Source: Burkholderiales bacterium (GTDB lineage Bacteria > Pseudomonadota > Gammaproteobacteria > Burkholderiales > Nitrosomonadaceae). From it: a stretch of DNA of 64,000 bases. This document shows, in pieces, positions 1 through 9,739 of the stretch (position 1 is the stretch's first letter; each line of letters opens with the position of its first letter). Below the pieces are notes generated by a model. The model searched no databases and had not been told where the DNA came from. It saw nothing but the letters and a program-made list of their open reading frames with translations. The position numbers and the translations under genes are program-made. The stretch covers positions 1,827,486 to 1,891,485 of the forward strand of contig JACKLR010000001.1 in NCBI GenBank assembly GCA_024235795.1, given 5' to 3'.

Positions 1-4
1 CGCA

Positions 5-1066
5 GTGAAATTGCTGGAAAAACTTTCTCCGGCTCTGGAACAAGTCGACAGTTCATCCGGTGCGCTTGGCACTGCAGTAAATAATGCGATCGATACCTTG
101 GTGCCGATTATCGTTAAAGCAGACATTGATATCGAGGTTCGGCAACGTTGGCTTGATCGTCTATGGGCCGCCTTCCAGGACGACGAAATACCCTACCTTG
201 AAAGCCTCGGTGACTATTGGGGTAAATTATGTGTAACAGAAGAACTGGCATCCTCCTGGGCGGATACATTAATACCGTGGGTCGAACAGACATGGAGCCC
301 ATCCGCAACCGGTCACGGCTATTTCAAGGGCACAAGCGCCTGTCTGTCATCGTTGTATGCAGCAAGCCGTTATGATGAACTGCTGGCGCTAATCGGTAAG
401 GCACCCCACAAGCTGTGGCACTACCGGCAATGGGGCGTAAAAGCACTGGTTGCTATGGGCAGAAAATCCGAAGCCATCGATTACGCTGAAGATTCACGGG
501 GACTTAATGAACCAGGTTGGCTCATTGCACAAGCCTGCGAAGCCATTCTGCTGTCATCGGGCTTGAAGGACGAAGCCTATCGACGCTACGCCCTGGAGGC
601 CAACCGTGCTACGACGAACCTCGCTACGTTTCGCGCTATCGTCAAAAAGTATCCGGATAAAGTACCGGAAGACATCCTGCGAGATCTGATTGACAGTACA
701 CCTGGCGACGAGGGGAAATGGTTTGCTGCCGCTAAAAACGCCGGATTTTTTGATATGGCAATAGAACTGGTGACACACAGTCCGACAGACCCGCGCACAT
801 TGATTCGAGCTGCTAGGGATTACTGCGAGAAACAACCTGACTTCGCCTTAAAATCGGGATTGGCCGCCTTGCGGTGGATGTCACTGGGCCATGGCTATGA
901 AATTACGGCCGGGGATGTACTCGAAGCCTATACAGCTGCGATCAAAGCCGCACACTGTGCTGGGATTTCAACTGAACAAATAAACGCACAAATCAGGGAT
1001 ATGTTATCCGGTGCGCAACCGGGTAATAAATTCTTGATGGCCGTTTTGGAACGACATTTATCATAA
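5..1066 (+). CDS. Unknown helical-repeat protein, possibly cut at its N-terminus by the window edge
   Basis: The 353-residue frame begins with GTG at position 5, but the same frame is open to the window edge, so the real start may lie outside. The protein is rich in short helices of the alpha-solenoid type. Its conserved-looking patches (around GRKSEAI, EAYRRYALEAN, TPGDEGKWFAAAK and DPRTLIRAARDY) resemble uncharacterised DUF6880-like proteins; I recall this only loosely. No signal peptide, membrane segment or catalytic motif is visible. It ends 50 bases before the TIR-STAND gene on the same strand, so the two could be co-transcribed. Function unknown. Confidence 0.6.
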   Translation: MKLLEKLSPALEQVDSSSGALGTAVNNAIDTLVPIIVKADIDIEVRQRWLDRLWAAFQDDEIPYLESLGDYWGKLCVTEELASSWADTLIPWVEQTWSPSATGHGYFKGTSACLSSLYAASRYDELLALIGKAPHKLWHYRQWGVKALVAMGRKSEAIDYAEDSRGLNEPGWLIAQACEAILLSSGLKDEAYRRYALEANRATTNLATFRAIVKKYPDKVPEDILRDLIDSTPGDEGKWFAAAKNAGFFDMAIELVTHSPTDPRTLIRAARDYCEKQPDFALKSGLAALRWMSLGHGYEITAGDVLEAYTAAIKAAHCAGISTEQINAQIRDMLSGAQPGNKFLMAVLERHLS

Positions 1067-1116
1067 GTGATTGACGTAACAAAAACGCCGACAAAGGTAT
1101 AGTTGGCTTTATACTT

Positions 1117-4100
1117 ATGCAATCCTTTTCCACTTACAACAAGATGAAAACAGTGATGGATGCAGCCGTTTATGATCGTACGTATGACATACTCATTTCA
1201 TACAGAAAGACCAATGCAGAGTTTGTAGAGGCTCTCGTGCAACGTCTAAATGATTACGATGTTCGATGTTTCTACGACAGCAAGGCTCAAACGAACGGAT
1301 GGATGTGGAAGAATTTCTGGGCTGCGGCACTCCGGCGAAAACCGAACAAGAAACTCGATCCCGTCTCAGGCCCAGGTGTCATCGTGATCGCCACAGAAGC
1401 AATGCTTGAGGAAAAGGATGAGGATCACGTAGTCCGCGAGATTCGCGAAGCCTTTGATCAGACAATCAACGGTCAACATGAGATTCCGATCACACTGCTC
1501 TGCTTCAGTCGAGACGGCACCGAGGAACTGCAGCGCCGGATCGGCCTGGACTATGACCTTGGAGAAAGACATTATCCACGCATGTTTGATGGTGTTGCCA
1601 TAAAAGACCCCGACACCATCTCCGAGGACACATGGTGTGAGATTTGCCGTGCTGCTATTCATGTCAGTCGTGGGACAACGACACGACGACTGCAGAAACT
1701 CAGAGAAGAGGCTCGCGCTTGGGCCAAATCGGTTTTGATGACGATCTGGTCGACAGAGGACTTCTCAACCAACACGGATTCTGCTAGCAGCATTCGAAAT
1801 GCGCTCAACCAGTCAATCGCAAATCGCGAAATATCGCGCCTTGCAATTGTAGGCCCGGGAGGATTCGGCAAGACCAAACAGCTGGCCCGCACTCTTGTGT
1901 ACCTCCTCGACGAGAATCCAAATCTTTTCTTTCCGGTAATTGTAAATCCTCAAGACCTGAAAGATGGGGCTGGTATGTTACGAAAAAAACTTGGTCTTGG
2001 TTCTGATCCGTGGAACGAACCTCTGTCGCTCGTAGAAGGAGCATACGCGTGGGCCCAGGGACATATCTTCTTCATCATAGATAGTTTGGAACGATTTGAT
2101 CAAGTGAAAGCCGCCGCTAATGAACTGCGAGTCTTGAACACGAGCGCGACCATTTGTATCACAAGCCGACCCGAGACTTGGGGAGCAGTAGAGGACATCC
2201 TCGCATTCAAGGATGAAGAAATTGTCCGAACATGCGAAATCAATTCTGAAACAGCTGCAAAACTACTCGGCATCGAATACGGCGAATTCGCCCGGCAACG
2301 TTCCTACCTGCGGCAACCGGTTTTTCTAGACATGGCAATCCATTTGCTCCGTACAGACGATCTCAACAAGAACATAAAAGCGATCGCAGTGGAAAGCAAA
2401 ACCGCACTGTTGGATGCACTTACCAGATGGGCGTGCGATCAAGATGGTGGAAGCGTCGATGCCCAGCACGAGATTAATACGCGAAATGAACTGCTTCGTG
2501 GCATCGCAAAGATTCAGGTCGAGCAAAGCCGATTTGATATTGCTCGGAGTAAGCTTCTTGAAGTTGACTCCAGCCTAGCCAAGGAACGGGACAAAGCGCT
2601 GGAATACCTTACAGCAATACGCCCATTGATCATCGAGTTTAAGAACGCGGATGGGGAGATTCGTTTGAGGCTTCGTCACGACATCGTGGACAGTCACAAC
2701 ATCAGCAGGCTGTTGCTCGACAGACCGGGGTTACGAAAGGAAATGCTGAAAACTTTTGACAATAGTTTCGATCAAATCGTATATGAAGGTGTAGTCCAAA
2801 TCGCGCACGACATTGGACGTTCAGATATCATTGACGAATTCTTTGCTTGCTTCCTCCGTGCAATTGACAACAAACACAACAAAAAATACCAGGCTTCCGC
2901 TTGGAACACTGGTTATGTCATCACGGCGAAGATCCCGTTGTTTCTCGACAGGTTGAAGAAAACCTTTTGTGGAGATTTTCTGCTTGATGAACTGCCGAGC
3001 GTGCCCGGCGAGGCCGTGAGTTCACTCGATCCACCCAGGCTGACAGAGGCTGCACTGAGTTCCGTAGCATCGATGTTTCTGGGTGCCAAACCTGTTTCTA
3101 TTTTAGATTCTGATGGAGCACTTTTGAGAGCGCTCGACAAGTATGCGAAAAAAGCACGCTATCGCGGAAGGATTTTAGAGGCTGTAGCAAAACTCGATGA
3201 CGGCCGGGATGGAGCCATAAACATTCTGGAACGATTTGGCCATGATCGGGAAGCACTCAGTAATGACCGTCCGGTCGCAATCTACATAGCAAACGGGCTA
3301 GCCGGCATAGCAAGATTCAAACCATGTCTGTGCAAGCGCGCCATTGATGCAGTCACCGCGATGATTGAGTTACTTGAAAGTGAAATCAATGAAGTCGATC
3401 TACCAATTTTACGTATCCTGTATCACAGGAGGAACGAGATTCGCAAAATTGACAACCAGTCATCCTTGCCAGAATTTGACGAAAAAGAGCCTGAGTTTCT
3501 CCAGGGATTGCGTTTATACGAAAGGTGTGACATTTCTAGGCTCTCCGACTGGGCGATCTTCGAGTATTACTGTCTTCGCATACGCGCGAACCGCGCCGTT
3601 TTTAATGGTGAAGTATCACAGTTGGTCGTTCAAGCCCTCGGACGCGGATTCTGGCACGATCAAGTGCGATGCCATGAATATGCCGCCTCCGCCCTCGGTG
3701 CGGTCGATCACCCGTTCTCCAGAGGTATCCTTCTTCACATTTTAGCTTTCGAGACCAATGATCGAACGGTAACAGCTGTTATTGGAGCACTCACAGAACA
3801 AGTTCTCCGGCTGAAAAACCGAGAACGCGAACAGCTTGCATTCCTAAGGGCATTCAAACGTGCCGCAGCAGAGCGACACCGGCGTATGGATGCGATCAAT
3901 TATCGCGCCGATCTCATCCGTAAGCTTTATTCTGTATTTGATCGTTCGGATTCGGCACTTGTAACCGAGGGTTGTATTGAAATCATTTCGCTTGAACCAA
4001 CAGTGCAGTTTTGCACCGCTCCTCCAGGTCAATTCGAAGAATCACAATGGTCATGGCTGACCGACGAGGAAACATCTGCTGACGTCGGCCCGGAACTCGA

Positions 4101-4869
4101 ACAGAAGTTATCGATACTCGGCGCATCAACGTGGGCCGTTGCTGCTAACGAACTGCAATGTGCTCCTGCATCTTGGAAAGTTCCAGCAAGAGCGCACCGG
4201 GCCGTCACGGCCCGAATGAAAGATATCGAGCGGAAATCGCGTAAGGAGATCTCCACCAACGAAGGTGAGAAAGGGTTGATGCATTACGATACTCTGGTCG
4301 AACGACACATTGAAGCAGCCGCACATCTGTATACGGTGTGGGAGGAGGGATTCAGACTCGCTTTTTTTCAGCCGTCCATTGCGGTTGTACATGTGATCGT
4401 GACAACTCAAAGCAAACAACTTCTAAAGGCAAGGCGCAGTCTATCTGCATTCTCCTATCCTGGCGCTTGGGCAGCTACGTTTGAAGAGCAAATCCGGCGC
4501 AGTGACTTAGAATCATTGCCTGTCCTCGACTCTGTAGTTAAACGCGGTATCCGAGAGGAATTCCAGGTTGAGTTGGAGCCTACGGATCTGAAGATTGTTT
4601 CCGCATGTTTGATAATGGAGTGGCCAATCTTGAATCCGGGCATTCTGATTCATGCGCACATTCACGGCGACGGCAAGGAGTTCCTCAGGACTGATCTCAC
4701 GATACAGGAGAACCCGGAAATCATCGATAGAGTTTTGATGCCGTTGGAAGATATAAAATCCCGGATGAAGCATTCGTCGGTCGGCTTTCACTTTCTTGAG
4801 ACTACTGATAAAGAACATCCGACTAGTGTCGCCCGTATGGTCCTGGCCATCGCTGCGCAACAGGATTGA
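1117..4869 (+). CDS. TIR / STAND NTPase protein with C-terminal Nudix-like domain (candidate anti-phage sensor-effector)
   Basis: This is a 1250-residue multidomain protein. Residues about 20-190 look like a TIR domain: YDILISYRK at 23, a VIVIATEA strand near 88, and an EIREAF helix near 107 where the NADase glutamate would fall. Residues about 225-400 form a STAND-type P-loop NTPase: Walker A GPGGFGKTK near 246, Walker B FFIIDSLE near 317, and the downstream motif TSRPETW. A long helical region of about 600 residues follows. The last about 150 residues resemble a Nudix hydrolase: PGAW near 1112, then REEFQVEL near 1146 in place of the REExxEE box. TIR-STAND proteins are known phage-triggered NADases; the Nudix tail is unusual. 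ATG codons at 1144 and 1156 are alternative starts and none has a strong ribosome site. An integrase remnant follows at once. Confidence 0.8.
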   Translation: MQSFSTYNKMKTVMDAAVYDRTYDILISYRKTNAEFVEALVQRLNDYDVRCFYDSKAQTNGWMWKNFWAAALRRKPNKKLDPVSGPGVIVIATEAMLEEKDEDHVVREIREAFDQTINGQHEIPITLLCFSRDGTEELQRRIGLDYDLGERHYPRMFDGVAIKDPDTISEDTWCEICRAAIHVSRGTTTRRLQKLREEARAWAKSVLMTIWSTEDFSTNTDSASSIRNALNQSIANREISRLAIVGPGGFGKTKQLARTLVYLLDENPNLFFPVIVNPQDLKDGAGMLRKKLGLGSDPWNEPLSLVEGAYAWAQGHIFFIIDSLERFDQVKAAANELRVLNTSATICITSRPETWGAVEDILAFKDEEIVRTCEINSETAAKLLGIEYGEFARQRSYLRQPVFLDMAIHLLRTDDLNKNIKAIAVESKTALLDALTRWACDQDGGSVDAQHEINTRNELLRGIAKIQVEQSRFDIARSKLLEVDSSLAKERDKALEYLTAIRPLIIEFKNADGEIRLRLRHDIVDSHNISRLLLDRPGLRKEMLKTFDNSFDQIVYEGVVQIAHDIGRSDIIDEFFACFLRAIDNKHNKKYQASAWNTGYVITAKIPLFLDRLKKTFCGDFLLDELPSVPGEAVSSLDPPRLTEAALSSVASMFLGAKPVSILDSDGALLRALDKYAKKARYRGRILEAVAKLDDGRDGAINILERFGHDREALSNDRPVAIYIANGLAGIARFKPCLCKRAIDAVTAMIELLESEINEVDLPILRILYHRRNEIRKIDNQSSLPEFDEKEPEFLQGLRLYERCDISRLSDWAIFEYYCLRIRANRAVFNGEVSQLVVQALGRGFWHDQVRCHEYAASALGAVDHPFSRGILLHILAFETNDRTVTAVIGALTEQVLRLKNREREQLAFLRAFKRAAAERHRRMDAINYRADLIRKLYSVFDRSDSALVTEGCIEIISLEPTVQFCTAPPGQFEESQWSWLTDEETSADVGPELEQKLSILGASTWAVAANELQCAPASWKVPARAHRAVTARMKDIERKSRKEISTNEGEKGLMHYDTLVERHIEAAAHLYTVWEEGFRLAFFQPSIAVVHVIVTTQSKQLLKARRSLSAFSYPGAWAATFEEQIRRSDLESLPVLDSVVKRGIREEFQVELEPTDLKIVSACLIMEWPILNPGILIHAHIHGDGKEFLRTDLTIQENPEIIDRVLMPLEDIKSRMKHSSVGFHFLETTDKEHPTSVARMVLAIAAQQD

Positions 4870-5017
4870 AAATCTCCGCATCCTTCCTCAGCCTATCCCA
4901 GACTTTGCTGATAGTGGTATAAGGCTTCCCAGTCTGCTGATTCATGAACAGATATTCTTACTGCATATCCAGCTGCTGCAATACTTCCAAAGCATTATCA
5001 TTCAGGGGAGTAATGAT
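4863..5017 (-). pseudogene. Fragment of a tyrosine recombinase (phage-type integrase)
   Basis: Read on the minus strand from 5017, the frame gives ITPLNDNALEVLQQLD, a stop codon, then EYLFMNQQTGKPYTTIS and KVWDRLRK. That is the middle of the catalytic domain of XerD/phage-type integrases (strands ahead of the HxxR box). It is only about 50 codons, has an in-frame TAA, and runs into the 3' end of the TIR gene. It is a dead remnant and suggests that the TIR gene arrived with, or next to, an integrated element. Confidence 0.6.
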
Positions 5018-5144
5018 TGCGAAGATTTGTAGTGAGTATCAAGTCTGTCCACCAATTGCCGCCATTGTTAATATGACAAAGCTACCGGATAAATCTTTAC
5101 TTTTCCCATAACCCTCGCGGAAGGACGCAAGGCATTCAAAACAG

Positions 5145-5753
5145 ATGAAATCAAAAATATTATTTATCTTCATCGCTTTCCTATTTTTATCAGCATGTTC
5201 TGACAAGCAACCAGGATTGCCCGTGTTATCCGCTAATGCAGTTATCCTGGCCTATGGTGACAGCATCACGGCTGGTAATGGTGCGCCGCCAACACAGAAT
5301 TATTCGAGCCTATTGGCAGAAAAATTACAGCGCACCGTTATTAACGCGGGTGTACCCGGTGAAATTAGTGCGCACGGTCTGAAACGCCTTCCTGCTTTGC
5401 TGGACAAACACCAACCGACATTGCTGATTTTATGCCATGGCGGCAATGACATGATACGCAAGCTGGGCGCTAATGAATTAGAGAAGAACCTCCGGGCCAT
5501 GATTGACGCAGCAATAAGCCGTAATATAAATGTTGTGCTCATCGGTGTTCCAAAACCAGGAATCTTCCTTGAAAGCCTGGACATCTACGACCAGATTGCT
5601 GCCGAATACAATTTACCACTCGAGCGTGATGTTGTGCCCAAGGTGTTGGCTGATAATGCCTTAAAATCAGATTTAATCCATCCGAACGCCCGTGGATACT
5701 CCATGATGGCTGATTCGATCTACTTGCTGTTGCAAAAGAACGGGGCCATTTAA
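5145..5753 (+). CDS. GDSL/SGNH-family esterase, predicted lipoprotein
   Basis: The 202-residue product starts with a lipoprotein signal: a hydrophobic stretch followed by LSAC, with Cys18 as the lipidation site. The SGNH blocks are in order: GDSIT with the nucleophile Ser40, GGND near residue 100, and DLIHPN near 176-181 with the catalytic Asp and His. This matches TesA/arylesterase-type lysophospholipases of about 200 residues. It should be exported and anchored to a membrane, acting on ester substrates in the periplasm. An AAGGA-like site is not obvious; GCGGAAGGACG lies about 20 bases upstream of the ATG. It stands alone on the plus strand. Confidence 0.88.
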   Translation: MKSKILFIFIAFLFLSACSDKQPGLPVLSANAVILAYGDSITAGNGAPPTQNYSSLLAEKLQRTVINAGVPGEISAHGLKRLPALLDKHQPTLLILCHGGNDMIRKLGANELEKNLRAMIDAAISRNINVVLIGVPKPGIFLESLDIYDQIAAEYNLPLERDVVPKVLADNALKSDLIHPNARGYSMMADSIYLLLQKNGAI

Positions 5754-5930
5754 GCGAATATTTTTGCCGGGTTAGATTACACTTTCTAGCAAAGATTGGA
5801 TTAACGACTGACACACTGTCACCTTGGAATCGGAACAGCTGGCTTCTGCTGTCATATACAGCGTTCAATAGATTCACGGAACCCACAAAATGATGCTGCC
5901 GGTGCATATACCTAATATCCAGGCCACCGC

Positions 5931-6794
5931 TTAAGCAGGTTGATCCAGTCGATCAATCAACTCCACTACATCGGTGGCTTCCATCAAAATACTGATCTCA
6001 TGCGATTCCTCGGCCAATACAGCTTCTTTCACTCGATTCAACTCCAACGATCCAAAATCCGACCGTAACAGCACATAGCTAACCAGTTCATACCGGAGCC
6101 GCGGTAGGTTATCGGCAATAAACCGCGGCCCATACCGATCTACGCAGGTCATTATCGCACGCCGCTGCAGCCACAGATCATTGGCCACCATATCCGGCAC
6201 TGAATGAGGCGGCCCGAGCGCTATCTTCTTTACCACGTCGGCATCACCGTGATTCTTGGATACCAGGGAGAGGGAGAGGGAGAACGAAACAATGGGGAAT
6301 ATGTTACAAAATGTCTGCCAATCAGAGGCACCATCGTTAGACCCAATGTCGCCGTCGTTCGCACCCTGGTCAAGGCTGTCCGTTCTGCCGTTACCGCCGA
6401 TCCACCAATCGTGATAGTGATCTAATGTCCGTAGCGCGGTGTGCAAAACACCAGGATCGGCAATGATGGTGTTCCATCGGTCTTTATCGTGGTAGATGGT
6501 TTCATCAACAATGGGCCATAACGCATGCCCGCGACGAGAACCCAGCGGGCCCACTATATCGGCACCCGCCGCCAACAACCGGTCGATGATTGACGCATCG
6601 TGCCCCCAGTTGATGTGGTGATCCAGTACTCGGCACAACACAATATCCAGCTGGTGCTGCGTGGCACAACAACCATGGGTTTCAATATCGCGCAAAAAGT
6701 CAGCTTCTTGGAGATAAATTGATCGATGGTGATTACGCCTTACGCCGGACAACAGGTATTCAAGCACTAGGCCTTCGGTACAATATCCGCACAT
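5931..6794 (-). CDS. Unknown protein, paralogue A of a duplicated pair
   Basis: The 287-residue protein has no motif that I recognise. It shares its whole layout with the next gene upstream (6890-7759): an opening with GY, HLDIVICR / HQLDIVLCR, HRWNMMVANP / DRWNTIIADP, FPxVSFSLS, and the C-terminal block NDLWLQRRAxMTC. The start is supported by GAAGGAG eight bases upstream of the ATG. Both copies lie downstream of a replication initiator in an integrative element, so a role in that element is inferred. In the serine-rich stretch SFSLSLSLVSK the DNA is a GGGAGA tandem repeat (6269-6287), which could cause slippage. No membrane segment or signal peptide is visible. Confidence 0.55.
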   Translation of the reverse strand: MCGYCTEGLVLEYLLSGVRRNHHRSIYLQEADFLRDIETHGCCATQHQLDIVLCRVLDHHINWGHDASIIDRLLAAGADIVGPLGSRRGHALWPIVDETIYHDKDRWNTIIADPGVLHTALRTLDHYHDWWIGGNGRTDSLDQGANDGDIGSNDGASDWQTFCNIFPIVSFSLSLSLVSKNHGDADVVKKIALGPPHSVPDMVANDLWLQRRAIMTCVDRYGPRFIADNLPRLRYELVSYVLLRSDFGSLELNRVKEAVLAEESHEISILMEATDVVELIDRLDQPA

Positions 6795-6889
6795 GGATTC
6801 TCCTTCGGGTGGTTTGCGGCATCGTTGACCGGGAAACTCCGCTAGTTGATGCCGCAGGTCAAGCTATGTTCATTATCCGTAGTACATGC

Positions 6890-7759
6890 CTACACATAAT
6901 GAACCAACTGATTAACCAAACCCATCACATTATCAGCCTTATCCATCTCATTGACCTCACGCTGTTTTTTGCCTACCATGGCTTGTTTTAACTGTTTAAA
7001 TTCACGTTTACTAAGGTCAGCCTTTAATAGTACATACCCAATTAATTCATACCGCAAGGTATCTATATTATCGAGGATAAACTTCAGCCCATCCTGTTTG
7101 ACACAGGTCATCAATGCCCGCCGCTGGAGCCATAAGTCATTGCCTACCACTTACGATACAGCAATCGGTGTATTAACCGCGATGCGTTTAACGACGTCGG
7201 TTTTATTGTTGAAATAGCAGGATAATGTGTGTGAGAGCGAGAACGACACGGCTGGAAAAATGCTCAGAAAATATTTATACCGGTCAACGGGCGGACTGTC
7301 ATACGTTCGTTCAACACTTAACGGTCGTGGCTCAAGCTCATCAGTTTGATCATAGTTAATAACCCACCATTCGTAATAATCATTCAGCATGTGCTGTGCG
7401 CACCGTAGAACAAAAGGATTGGCAACCATCATATTCCAGCGGTGTTCATCCCGGTAAAGGGCTTCATCGGCAAGGATCGACATCAACTTATATCTATGAT
7501 CATGACCCACATGGGACAAAAAAGCATCCACAACATCGCAGCCCATTCCGTCCGAAATTTCGTCAATAAGAGCTTTGTTAAAACCATATCCTATAAAATG
7601 CTCAAAGATTCGACAAATCACGATATCTAAATGGGGAAGTGTGTTTTTATCGAATGAAATTTCGTGCAGATAAGTTTCCTGCAGTTGTACCGCAATGGGT
7701 TGATCAAAGTCGTACAATAAATATTTAAGAGCTTGGATTTCCGAATTATATCCACTCAT
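6890..7759 (-). pseudogene. Paralogue B of the duplicated unknown gene, interrupted by one stop codon
   Basis: The frame opens at ATG 7759 and reads 202 codons to a TAA at 7151-7153. It then continues in the same frame for 87 codons to 6890. Both parts align with paralogue A, and the stop sits where A has PDMVANDLW and B has VVGNDLW, so a single base change explains the break. The ribosome site AAGGAG of this gene is formed by the first bases of the inverted repeat of the IS701-type element at 7770-9257, so its original promoter is about 1.5 kb away. It is probably inactive, unless the 202-residue part works alone or the stop is a sequencing error. Confidence 0.6.
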
Positions 7760-7769
7760 ATCATTTACT

Positions 7770-9257
7770 CCTTAATTCTACTTTGTCAGATTATTCCAGA
7801 GCCACTTTTCGTCGGGCGGAAGACTGTTTAGCATTGAGCCTCCTCTGATGCCGCTTATGAATAATTTCAGCCAGCTCCTCGGCTGTAAGCTGCCTTCGAG
7901 GCAGCATGTGCGCTAATGCTGTCACCAGATCATTGATGGATAGCATTGGCCATTGGCGGCGCCCCAGCATCTTTTGCCTGACCAGAAAGAGTGTTGCCAG
8001 CATGACCAGCGCCATGTGATGATGCCATGCGTCCCATCGGCGCACTTGATAATCGGCCATGCCGCATTCACTTTTTGCTTCATGAAAGCTGTGTTCAATG
8101 AAGAATCGCTGCGCTTGTACTTGCGCCAGTTTCTGCAACGGTGTTTCAAGTGGCGCGTTGGATAAACAGTAATGTGATATTTCGCTTGCGCCGACTTCCC
8201 GCCTGACCAGCATGTGCCAGCGTTGTGCCTGTTTCTCACTGCCATCCCATACCCAAACGGGGGCATGAAGATACTGCGCTTCCAGTTCACCTTTTTCTCC
8301 GTCGCGCAATCTAATACGCCGCCATGCCGTATCCGGCTGTTCGGATGCCCATTGATCAAAACGTACCGCTTCACTTTGTGCTTTCAACTGTTTCGGCTGC
8401 CTGCCGCAACCGTTCCAAACCGGAATATGCGGCATCGGGTCTTCACGATAAATCATCTGCCGACAGTGAACATCCGCGACAAATGTGCAGCCAAGACTGT
8501 CTATGCCACGCAGAAAAGCAGGATCTTTGCCATAACCGCCATCAATACCGACATAAGCAAAACGCACTTTGCGTTGTTTGGCTGTTTCGATCATCGATAA
8601 TGCGATCTCACATTTGCTTTCATAATGCTGGTGTTCCTCAGGTATTGCCGCCTTACCGCAACGATCCGTATCGCTCACCCAATGTTTTGGCAAATACAGG
8701 CGCGCATCAAGCAAGCTGGCCATGCCGTTCTGGCACAAGCTGGCAAATACACCCACCTGGCAATTATCCACCTTGCCCAGCCGTCCATTCCATTGCCGGG
8801 CAACCCCCGCTGAAGCTTCACCCTTCTTGGCAAAACCGCTCTCATCAATGATCAGAATGGCTTCCAACCCACCCAGCAGCGCGTCCGTTTCACGCGCAAT
8901 CTGCTCGCCAAATCCATTCCAGTCAATGGCACTTGATGTCAGCATGTGCTGCATGGCCTGATGATCAACTTTATTAACTTCGCCCATGCGCAACATATTC
9001 GCCCGTTCAGACTGAAACAGTCCATGCAGATAGCCGTAAAACGTTGCCGTCGCATCGCGCGTCGAGGATACAAAAAATGATGAAAATGAAGATAAATGCG
9101 CACCAAGCGCTTCTGGAAGCCCCTGAAGAGCAGATTTGAGAGACTGTTTGGTATTTTCACGACATGATCGTGATTAATAGTTATAAAACAAAGTGTTATT
9201 ATACTAAAATTCTGCATCTGGTTGAAGCATTGTTAATCTGACAAAGTAGAATTAAGG
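7770..9257 (-). mobile_element. IS701-family insertion sequence
   Basis: A perfect 24-bp inverted repeat bounds the element: CCTTAATTCTACTTTGTCAG at 7770 and its complement ending at 9257. Between them lies one transposase gene. The left end supplies the Shine-Dalgarno sequence of the adjacent gene. I could not fix the target duplication with certainty. Confidence 0.8.
7791..8996 (-). CDS. IS701-family transposase (DDE endonuclease)
   Basis: The 401-residue protein has the IS701 layout: IIDESGFAKKG near residue 49 with the first Asp, CQVGVF, YVGIDGGYGKDPAFL with the second acidic residue, and IEHSFHEAKSECGMADYQVR with the final Glu. The frame stays open upstream of ATG 8996 for about 60 codons. 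These read FVSSTRDATATFYGYLHGLF, which is typical of the N-terminus of this family. The true start may therefore be a non-ATG codon near 9150-9170. The gene fills the element between its inverted repeats. Confidence 0.85.
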   Translation of the reverse strand: MLRMGEVNKVDHQAMQHMLTSSAIDWNGFGEQIARETDALLGGLEAILIIDESGFAKKGEASAGVARQWNGRLGKVDNCQVGVFASLCQNGMASLLDARLYLPKHWVSDTDRCGKAAIPEEHQHYESKCEIALSMIETAKQRKVRFAYVGIDGGYGKDPAFLRGIDSLGCTFVADVHCRQMIYREDPMPHIPVWNGCGRQPKQLKAQSEAVRFDQWASEQPDTAWRRIRLRDGEKGELEAQYLHAPVWVWDGSEKQAQRWHMLVRREVGASEISHYCLSNAPLETPLQKLAQVQAQRFFIEHSFHEAKSECGMADYQVRRWDAWHHHMALVMLATLFLVRQKMLGRRQWPMLSINDLVTALAHMLPRRQLTAEELAEIIHKRHQRRLNAKQSSARRKVALE

Positions 9258-9739
9258 TTAGTTGTTTCGGATCGATCACATAACTTGACGTATGTGTTAT
9301 TAAATTAGTATCGAGATTACGTCCGCTATTTAAGGGCAATACTGATATGTACCGGGTTACGACGCCGATTAAATGTATGGATACACCTGCGCATGGCAAT
9401 ACGGTACTGGTACAAACGACACCTTGGAGTGACGGCAATAAATTCCTGGGCAGTCAAGCAGGCCACGTTGATATATCACTGAGCCAGCGACCAATATTAG
9501 GGGCCTGCATTGGCCGTCACTAAGGGCCAGTGTTCAGGTGTGCCGTTGAGCCGGGCAAAAACGACAGCGATAGTGATACCGGTCACCATGCGTATTCCGG
9601 CTTAGCTGAACACTTATTCCAAAAAATCAGTAAAAATGTTCAATGGCTGTTCAGGTTGAGCCGGAACGCACTACATTTACATCTACATTCACGTTCACGT
9701 TCTCATTCACATTCACGTCGGGAAGAAGCCCGGTTACGG
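9258..9739. other. Gene-poor stretch between IS701 element and rep
   Basis: I see no convincing gene in these 480 bases. A 58-codon plus-strand frame at 9346-9522 has AAGGG ten bases upstream of its ATG, but its product matches nothing that I know. At 9673-9718 there is an imperfect hexamer repeat of CATTCA/CGTTCA units. This stretch probably held the original promoter of paralogue B before the IS inserted. Confidence 0.4.
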
